DNA of 64,000 nucleotides, from assembly GCA_949361645.1 (NCBI GenBank), contig OX442429.1:4319147-4383146 (forward strand), read 5' to 3'. Numbering within the stretch: position 1 is the stretch's first letter; every line of letters begins with the position of its first letter. Origin of the DNA: Spongilla lacustris. Its lineage: Eukaryota > Porifera > Demospongiae > Spongillida > Spongillidae. Positions 57,201-64,000 of the stretch are shown one piece after another. The notes under the pieces were generated by a model, which saw nothing but the letters and a program-made list of their open reading frames with translations, was not told where the DNA came from and did not search any database. Position numbers and translations under genes: made by a program.

Positions 57201-59817
57201 AAATTATGCCGCAAAACCCGTTAGAAGGCAGTACTTTTAAAAAAGAATGCCATGGCCAAATATTTTTGGAAGGTGGGGAGGGGGAGCAGAGAGGTGCAGC
57301 AAAGCCCATTTTTTTTACTAAAAATCAACCATAAATGACACCTTTGGATGTAAAGTGGACCCCTTCCACACTTCATGGTCTGGTTAATTCAGGTTTTGAG
57401 ATAACTATTGAAGTACCATAATACAGTACCATGCACTTGTTGCCGTTAACTTGAAAGAAAATGTGGCCCTCTGATCCCTCAGATGTCCTCATATCTCAAG
57501 AACCATTCTGGTTGATGTCATTTTTACATTTAAGAAGCTCACCCTCCAAACCATCAAGTGTTACTGAACCCCACTTCTCGGTCACTTTCACTTAAACATT
57601 GAGCATCATTCGATTTTAATGTCACTCCTATTGAAAATATTTGACTTACACATATAATATATGATGGGTTCGAAATTCATATTCACCATTAGGGACAATT
57701 TACTACGCTCCTAGAACAAGAAAAACACACTAAATACTCCTATATCATAAGCTAAAAACTGAATGTCAGTATTTGTAACAACATCAGTACATGTACACAT
57801 AGACTAATGAACATTTAAAATATAACACATGCAAGATAATTCACCATATTAGATATCTACCACCCACAGCACTCAGTTTTCCACATTGAAAGTGCCTAAA
57901 GCAACTTTTGCCCTTGTTACTATATTGCTCACTATAGTAGTGAATTAGATTTTCTGTGCAATAAAAGACATCTATTTGATGATCAGTCATAGATCAATTA
58001 AAAGCACATAGAATTTTTGTTGATAGCCTTGATGTACATTTACAAATGTTCAATAACATCTGCATCTGTTGATGTAGCTCATTATAGTTACATTTTCACT
58101 CACATTTGCATCACTTGCACACACACACACAGGGGAAGGGTTGTGCACTACATTGCCGCTCACATTGAGGAGATATCAGAGAATGGAGCAGATGTGGCTC
58201 ACCTGAATGCCCTCCATCAGCCTTGTGTGGCTGCAGGGGGTAGTGTGAGCTTTGCAGAAACATGGCTGTCCAAACTACTGCAACACAAGTGGACTGCCAA
58301 GTGGGAGAGCAAAACTGAATCTCTCAGGTATGTGCATGTGTACATATAGAATATGGCTCTAAGCAAATTTCAAGTGGTTAGTTTACAACTGGCCTTCAAC
58401 TAAGTGTAGAGGGTGAATTAATCCGTGAGTTGTAAAATTCTTCTTGTTGTCGCAGAACTTGAACTAAGAAGTTATGGCATTTGATGGGATGAATTCTTAA
58501 CTGAATATTGGCTGCACCAGATGAAAAAAAAAAAAGGATTAACAATGAAGTAAACAATTTGCAAAGTCAGACTTTTCCACATTTACTTTCATCATAGGGT
58601 TCATGTGAAGGAAATCCACATTCATTGAATCTATTGCTGAACTGAGTATGGTACTCATCATGCAAGCCCTAATTCATGATTCATGCAAATACTAAGCCTT
58701 AAATATTGATTCATGCAAGACAAATAGTAATCCACGCAAGCCTTAAATATTGATCCATGCAAGCATTAAATACGGATCCATGCAAGCCTTAAATGCTGAC
58801 AGCTCTACTTTCGTACAAATGTATGAATTAGTATGTATGTACAATGGAAGAACAAGGCAGAAGTGTTATTTAGCTTTGTTGTTTAAGTCAGGGCAGGCTT
58901 GGCAAATATTCCTGTGGTGCATCTACTTAGTATGTGTATATCCACTGTTCTGTATGTATGCGCACAACTATTGGATTTATTTCATGTGTGGTGTAATTAT
59001 AAAACCAGATGTGATAATGTCTTCCTTTACTGATAATAAATATAGTCTGTATTAACTGCATGGTAACCACATCAGTGTCACATTTCATAGTTCACATAAA
59101 GTAAATCATTTCATCAATTGCCTATGCTATTACCTTTAACCAGCATTGCCAGTCATCGCAGTTTTATTTATGTAATAAGCCTTCATATTCTGCGTCTAAC
59201 AATGGATTTAAAACATTTTTGGATTTCATTTTGGTTTGTGTACCTTACCTTTCCCCCTGTTCATAGCCACACAGGTCACATGTCACTACATATGGTCAAC
59301 ACCGTATTGGGTATTCCTCTACCACTGCTAGATGTGCACGTAGAATCAGACCAAATCGGTCCTTCAATTGTCCTATTGAGGTTTAAGATATTCTTGGGAA
59401 GGGGAGTGTGGATCCAGACAGTGGTTCCAGAAGAGCCACTGTACCAGAGAATGACAAACTATGTGTTCGCTGACTGGTGGATTCCAACTTTTGCCATCAC
59501 TGCATTTTTGAAGGTAATAATGCATGGGGGATGTGGTGGATTGTTGGATGGAGGTGAGAATTGTGTGCATGACTATTTGCTGCCAAGGATATTGATTGCA
59601 CTGTGATTTTAAGCAAATGCATTGCGTTCTTTTAAAGGGCATGGGGGTGCAGATTGATAGGGACGTGAACGTGTGGAGCAACAAGACCTACCTGTCCAAG
59701 CCACTGTTGGTGAAGGAAGACCGCCTGATACTGGAGCATAGGCGGTGGTACTCACAGTTCTACTCAGAGAGCAGCCAGAAGTTCAAGTTTACAAAGGATA
59801 AAGATCTCACTTGGTAG
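53380..59817 (+). CDS. nvd-like: Neverland/DAF-36-like Rieske oxygenase, copy 3
   Basis: Seven exons: 53380-53710, 54459-54640, 54765-54914, 55292-55434, 58133-58327, 59267-59513, 59638-59817 (TAG). They give 475 aa. The ATG makes exon 1 331 bp, exactly as in copy 2. Exon 1 has hydrophobic runs ([29 protein letters not shown]). Exon 3 carries the Rieske CPH-x17-CPFH. Exon 5 carries [13 protein letters not shown], the mononuclear iron site. Exon 6 has [20 protein letters not shown], and exon 7 ends in SSQKFKF and DLTW. Exons 3, 4, 5 and 7 are nearly identical to copy 1, while exon 1 is very different. The exon 5 acceptor again follows a CA repeat. Family members act on sterols in membranes. 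Substrate and direction are inferred from homology only. Confidence 0.9.
53730..53935. repeat. GTGCGTGT-rich tract and short duplication in intron 1 of copy 3
   Basis: A duplicated GTGCGTGTTTACAGGTATTG block (53748-53797) is followed by alternating GCGTGT/GCGC purine-pyrimidine sequence that could adopt Z-DNA. Confidence 0.75.
54208..54281. repeat. (CA)n microsatellite, ~37 units
   Basis: A pure CA tract in intron 1 of oxygenase copy 3. Confidence 0.95.
54354..54392. mobile_element. 31-bp perfect foldback flanked by TTAA
   Basis: TTAA, then CCTTTGCACTCAAAT, then a single A centre and its exact reverse complement, then TTAA. It looks like two terminal repeats of a piggyBac-like element fused with almost no interior. 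It sits 70 bp before the exon 2 acceptor of oxygenase copy 3. Confidence 0.55.
55435..58132 (+). other. Intron 4 of copy 3
   Basis: About 2.7 kb with no exon recognised. It includes a C/T-rich stretch (CCCTCCCTCCC type) at about 56237-56280 and 56360-56430. It ends in a short CA repeat (58118-58131) forming the exon 5 acceptor. Confidence 0.6.
58675..58800. repeat. ~26-bp imperfect tandem repeat in intron 5 of copy 3
   Basis: Units of CATGCAAGCCTTAAATATTG and ATC, varied. This is a different repeat from the 39-bp array that fills the same intron of copy 1. Confidence 0.7.
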
Positions 59818-60690
59818 AAATGAAGTGTTCTTCCTTAAATATTTTGAGCCAGCACATACCTTCAGCTGTTCAGAGACATTTGCTGTTTAGTCATAGGCCT
59901 GCAATTAGCATTGAGAACAACTTATAAACAGTTGTTTTGCCTCAGCTAGTGTTTCAGTACTATTATGTGCAAATTAATTATATTAAACAGTAATTAAATA
60001 AGGAGACCAGTAGTGAAATTTGCAGGGCATGGTTAAAACATTTAGACAGTACTTTAACTATTAGCATTGCACAGCTCATTTACATGTATGTATGCATCAG
60101 TATCAACTGTTCAGTTCAAGATGTCAAAGAGGCATCGAAGAGCTTCACTGTGCAGTGATGAGGTGATTAGCAGTGACCACCTGCACATTCACCCTGGCAG
60201 CATCATCTCAGATGGTATAGATACCCAGATCCTCGTATGGGGAGTGTCCAAACAGCAAACCAAATGAGATTTATAACTGAAATTTGATATGCATGCATCA
60301 TTATGGTATTAAAGTATTGAGCTACTAAAACGTATGATATACATACTCATAACATGAGATTAAAATGAGATTAGAGGAGCTCCTTTCGTTATACGATTGT
60401 CCATAGATGAGCATAGAGTTGCATTGACGTCACGTATTGTTCAGTTATGTACCTTAGGCTAGGCTTAGGTATGTGCTATAAATATGACACCGCCTTTCTG
60501 CCGATGCTCGTTCCCGTCCGGTTATTGTGTATCTTGTAACCGCTCGGTGTATATTCAAATACATAGTGATATAAGGACGCGCGTGACGCCTCTACTGGCC
60601 ACACAGTATATCACACTGCCAAGACATAATGGCGGAGAGAACTGTTTGGCGGAGCCAAAACAATTTATTTTAACTAACTGGCGATTTTCA
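59818..60690. other. Downstream of copy 3, nothing firm
   Basis: AT-rich to about 60450, then a CpG-richer patch up to about 60700. A 66-codon frame (60067-60267) is unrecognised. Confidence 0.45.
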
Positions 60691-60691
60691 A

Positions 60692-61018
60692 TTGGCGGAA
60701 GTCTCAGAATCATTAAATTTAAGGCGATTTATAATATCGTCTACAGCTAACTACGTACGGAATGCTCCTCCCCCGCCCCCCCCTCCGCGACGCTTGTTGG
60801 CGGAGAAAATTACACGGTTGGTGGACATTGTCGCCAAAACGTCTTGGCAGTATACGTGTAGTTTTAAGGAGGCAATGATTGTTACCAATGAGGGTGCTAT
60901 CAGACTAAGCCGGCATCCACAATTATATTTCCGATACTGGAAAGGATTGCGGCAGACGTGGCGGCTAAAATTTAAGAAATACCTCAAAAAGGAAGCTGTT
61001 GTAGCTGCGATAAAATGA
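60692..61018 (+). CDS. Hypothetical 108-aa basic ORF
   Basis: The ATG at 60692 starts MAEVSESLNLRRFIISS. A proline run follows (a C-rich tract), then AEKITRLVDIVAKTSWQYTC and a basic C-terminus (WRLKFKKYLKKEAVVAAI). It sits in a CpG-richer patch downstream of oxygenase copy 3 and just before the outer GTCCCCC repeats. No family is recognised. It might be a small gene, part of a mobile element, or chance. Confidence 0.25.
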   Translation: MAEVSESLNLRRFIISSTANYVRNAPPPPPPPRRLLAEKITRLVDIVAKTSWQYTCSFKEAMIVTNEGAIRLSRHPQLYFRYWKGLRQTWRLKFKKYLKKEAVVAAIK

Positions 61019-61148
61019 CTGGCATATCATTCCAGGTGTAGTAGTTTCAGATACTGAAACACTCAACTCTGGCATGTTACACGTAACATAATTGCATTCC
61101 ACGTAAGGTATCATAATTTTTTTTGAAACTAATTAGAACCGATACGGT

Positions 61149-61346
61149 GTGGGAGGGCGGATTGTCCCCCCGTGCAGAATGTCCCCCCGGACATTCTGCA
61201 CTAGGGCGCAATGTCCCCCCGGACATTCTGCACTAGGGCGCAATGTCCCCCCGGATATTCTGCACTAGGGCAAACTGTCCCCCCAAAATGTCCCCCCCCC
61301 CCCCCCCCCCTTGGACACTCCACACTAGGGCGCAATGTCCTACCAG
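61149..61346. repeat. Outer GTCCCCCCGGACATTCTGCA repeat, left
   Basis: About five imperfect units of TGTCCCCCCGGACATTCTGC plus ACTAGGGCGCAA, with one long C tract (about 61291-61310). The reversed version (TGTCCGGGGGGACATT, CACTAGTGCA) fills 63866-64000. Confidence 0.85.
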
Positions 61347-61897
61347 TCCTATAGGATAACAAAGGGAGTTATAAACGTCTAACAGACAAAGACCCGTAGT
61401 TATACCGGTATAGCGTAAAAACCATCCTGCCCGGATTGTGCATGCGTCCAGGATGGGAATACATGTGGTTCTACCCTAGTTCTGTCGAATGTTGAAGCAA
61501 TAATTCAATTCATACGTCTACATTCGACAAAACCCCTCCAAGTAAGGTTTTTACACTATTCCCACCCTGCATGGACGCAGGATGCATGGTTTTTACGCTA
61601 TTTAGGATGGGTTTTAGACTGGATACCCGACTGATCGGTTGTACTATCACGCAACAGATGAACTGACGATGGGATAGCCTTTCCTGAGATATGTCAGGCG
61701 GTGCACGCAGTGTGGAGCTGTGTTTATGTGACATTACTTTTCAGGCTATGGTCCTCAATCTCTCATACTCATCTGATGAGATTTCAGCCATGAAGTGATA
61801 TGATAAGGAATTTTACTAATGAATGTGTTCGTGTATACATGTATATGTGTGTGTGCTTTGACGACACGGAAAGGATAAGAGCTGTGTCGTAGGCATG

Positions 61898-62109
61898 GTT
61901 GTCCCCCCCGCAAAATGTCCCCCCGGACATTCATGCCTAGGCACCGCTGTCCCCCGGACACTCGTTCCTAGGCACCATTGTCCCCCGGACAATTATGCCT
62001 AGGCATATATGTCCGCAGGGGACATTTATGCCTAGGCATAATTGTCCTACCCTAGGCACCAGTGTCCCCCCATGGGGGGACACTGGTGCCTAGGATAGAA
62101 TGTCCTACA
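61898..62109. repeat. Inner GTCCCCCGGACA..CCTAGGCA repeat, left
   Basis: About six units in which GTCCCCCGGAC alternates with ATGCCTAGGCA or TTCCTAGGCAC. The last part contains a palindrome of GGCACCAGTGTCCCCCCATG type around 62059-62095. Confidence 0.85.
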
Positions 62110-62664
62110 CTTTAAATACAGGCCTGGAATGTACAAGCGTAAGTATAATACAACCAAATCGGATCGATATACATGCGTTAGTCGTTTTATACGTGCATGT
62201 ATTAGCAAACGTCATGCATGCCATGATATATCTTAATACATTTACATGCGTCTGCGTGCCCGCTCGGTTGTGTGCAGAGCAGCTAATTATTTATTACTAA
62301 AGGCTCTCATTTCAAGGAAAGGCATTCTTGTGTAAATGTTTACAAATGTAAATCGTATATATGAAAATTCGTGTGCATGCAAGTATCCGCGTGAGGTCAT
62401 AAAAAAATGATTGGTACCATGATATCACAAAAAAAAAAAACATGCTTCATGTGTCAGACAGATATTTGCTGCATGCAGTGCAGAGCCATTTGCCTTGTAA
62501 ACACCTTTGCCAACTGACTCTTGAACTTTGTACGATTTTTCTTTGCTGGAAGTAAGTGAACACCCAATATCAAAGTTACAGTCATGCTTCTATACATGGT
62601 GGTCGCATGCATATATCTATACAACGATCAGGAGCATATCCATAGAGGTTTCCGTGTTACCTGA

Positions 62665-62703
<39 letters not shown>

Positions 62704-62975
62704 AGAATAATATTTACAAAACTTAATTGATACTAACCTTCCCTCCTCCCCCCACTTGTATTAATTTGGCCTACCCTCCCCTCTCCGCTCTTATTTGGCC
62801 TATCGCAAGAGTGCATGATCCCCCCCCCCCCCCCTCCCCCCTCCCCCGCTCGTATTCGATTGACGTACAATGTTAATAGGTTTGAAATTCTGGATACGCG
62901 CCAGGCCTGACGATTTTCCTTGTGGTGAAGCGTGGCAAGCTATCATTATTCTTTCCTGCTCTTCTTTCGATTTGA

Positions 62976-63218
62976 TCACTGTTGATCGCCACTCATATCT
63001 TGGAACAATTTGTAAATAAAGAGCGCCATTGTCAACTTTGTAATTTCCACGCGCTTTCGTCTAAAAGAACGTTTCTGATATTTTGAACATCCAACTGGCC
63101 TGGATACCTTCCTTTTAACAAGAACTGAGTTCAAAACGATTTCGTCGTCCATGGCCAGAAACACTCGCTGTTCTAAAAGGAAACCTCCACGGACGCGTGC
63201 GAACATTAGTTTATACAC
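62976..63218 (-). other. 80-codon ORF inside the candidate transposon
   Basis: A minus-strand frame with FLAMDDEIVLNSVLVKRKVS and KYQKRSFRRKRVEITKLT. It is basic and unrecognised. It could be a first exon or an element-encoded peptide. Confidence 0.2.
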
Positions 63219-63298
63219 GCATGAGGCAGAGCAGTTACGAGGATTGGAAGGCTAAGTGTTTGGTTGAACGTTTATGATAAACGAGAAAACGTGGAGGG

Positions 63299-63491
63299 GG
63301 GCTAGTTGGGCGTAGCCCGACCGTACCTTCGCGTATTGGAATGTCGGGTATACCTGGATTTGTACCCATGCATCTAATAGCGCATGTGGGCTGTATGTGA
63401 TAATAGTATAGCCCACATACGCTATCAGATGTGTACAAATCCAGGTATAGGCTAGATACCCAATACGCGAAGGTCGGGCTATGGGCCAACT
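63299..63491. mobile_element. Foldback element, ~190 bp
   Basis: The left half (CTAGTTGGGCGTAGCCCGAC, CTTCGCGTATTGG, ATACCTGGATTTGTAC, ATGTGGGCT) is repeated inverted in the right half (AGCCCACAT, GTACAAATCCAGGTAT, CCAATACGCGAAG, GTCGGGCTATGGGCCAACTAG). The loop is short. It lies immediately before a long poly(G) tract. Confidence 0.75.
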
Positions 63492-63494
63492 AGA

Positions 63495-63680
63495 GGGGGG
63501 GGGGGGGGGGGGGGGGGGGGGGACAGCTGTGCCTAGGAAAAAATGTCCGGCATGGGGGGACAATAATGCCTAGAGGGGACATTCATTCCTAGGCACCAGT
63601 GTCCGGGGGGACAGTCGTGCCTAGGCATGAATGTCCGGGGGGACACTTTTTCCAGGGGGACAGCCATGCCTCCGACAGCT
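63495..63680. repeat. Poly(G) and inner GGGGGAC..CCTAGGCA repeat, right
   Basis: A G tract of about 28 bp is followed by about six units mixing TGTCCGGGGGGACA with GCCTAGGCATGA and TTCCTAGGCACC, the inverse of 61898-62109. Confidence 0.85.
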
Positions 63681-63865
63681 GTGTATTCGTTAAGGAATTT
63701 AATACTAAAATTCTAAATGTTCGTGTATGTGTGTCAGTATTGTTTACAATGAGCATTTCAAGCGGCGGAACGACATGCAGCTTTGGCGACGGTTAGGAGC
63801 TACTGACAACGCGATCCCGTGTACTGCCGTAAAAGTTTCCCAGCCTTGTCATCGATGAAATAAAA

Positions 63866-64000
63866 TGTTATGAGGGGGGACATTTTACCCTGGAGGGGGA
63901 CAGTTTGCCCTAGTATACTAGTACAGAATGTCCGGGGGGACATTGTACACTAGTGCAAAATGTCCGGGGGGACAAATTTTAGGGGGGACATTGTGCACTA
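63866..64000. repeat. Outer GGGGGACATT repeat, right, truncated by the window
   Basis: Units of GGGGGGACATTGTGCACTAG and AGAATGTCC type, the inverse of 61149-61346. Confidence 0.85.

Larger units (their letters stand above)
61147..64000. mobile_element. Candidate large transposon with nested inverted subterminal repeats (right end cut by the window)
   Basis: Outer repeats (61149-61346 and 63866-64000) and inner repeats (61898-62109 and 63510-63680) form two nested inverted pairs, each made of GTCCCCC/GGGGGAC words with different linkers: GCACTAGGGCG outside, CCTAGGCA inside. Between the inner pair lie a poly(C) tract (about 62669-62700), an 80-codon minus ORF and a foldback element. No transposase is recognised. 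The outer pair may continue past 64000. Confidence 0.5.

Overview
The window looks like nuclear DNA of a marine invertebrate. The evidence is split genes with GT-AG introns, dense micro- and minisatellites, degraded LINE, hAT-like and Ty3/Gypsy-like fragments, and short TIR elements. A sponge or another early-branching or invertebrate-deuterostome lineage is possible, but the species cannot be fixed from the sequence. There are no bacterial operons, CRISPR arrays or rRNA genes. Most open frames in the window are translations of tandem repeats and were not called as genes.

The main content is a family of three seven-exon genes for Rieske non-heme-iron oxygenases of the Neverland/DAF-36 type (cholesterol 7-desaturase family). 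Two lie in tandem on the minus strand (10.9-18.4 kb and 25.7-31.8 kb). One lies on the plus strand (53.4-59.8 kb). All exon borders were found by comparing the three copies. Predicted lengths are 476, 477 and 475 aa. Each keeps the CxH-x17-CxxH Rieske cluster ligands and an E-x3-D-x2-H-x4-H iron site. A copper chaperone of the ATOX1 type (7.3-10.7 kb, first exon not found) converges on copy 1.

By region: 0-7.3 kb holds an RGG-repeat ORF behind a TATA box, a foldback element, and a hAT-like pseudogene with a LINE fragment nested in it. 7.3-18.4 kb holds the ATOX1-like gene and oxygenase copy 1, both packed with minisatellites. 19-20.8 kb holds a RING-like gene fragment disrupted by a minisatellite. 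22.5-23.7 kb holds a LINE 3' end. 25.7-31.8 kb holds copy 2, with a hAT-like insertion in intron 1. 33.4-35.7 kb holds broken Gypsy-like pieces. 37.3-39.3 kb holds two arrays of the same 20-bp repeat. 39.3-50.4 kb is a very large inverted repeat whose arms each carry the same unrecognised small split gene and LINE fragment. 52.2-53.1 kb is a TIR element with a 3-bp target duplication. 53.4-59.8 kb holds copy 3. 61.1-64.0 kb is a nested inverted arrangement of GTCCCCC-rich repeats, probably one transposon that reaches the window edge.

The most unusual feature is in copy 1. The junction between intron 5 and exon 6 has been amplified into about 25 copies of a 39-bp unit. Each unit carries a complete 3' splice site followed by the start of the exon, and 39 is a multiple of three. 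Any acceptor in the array would therefore give an in-frame protein with a different number of 13-residue repeats.
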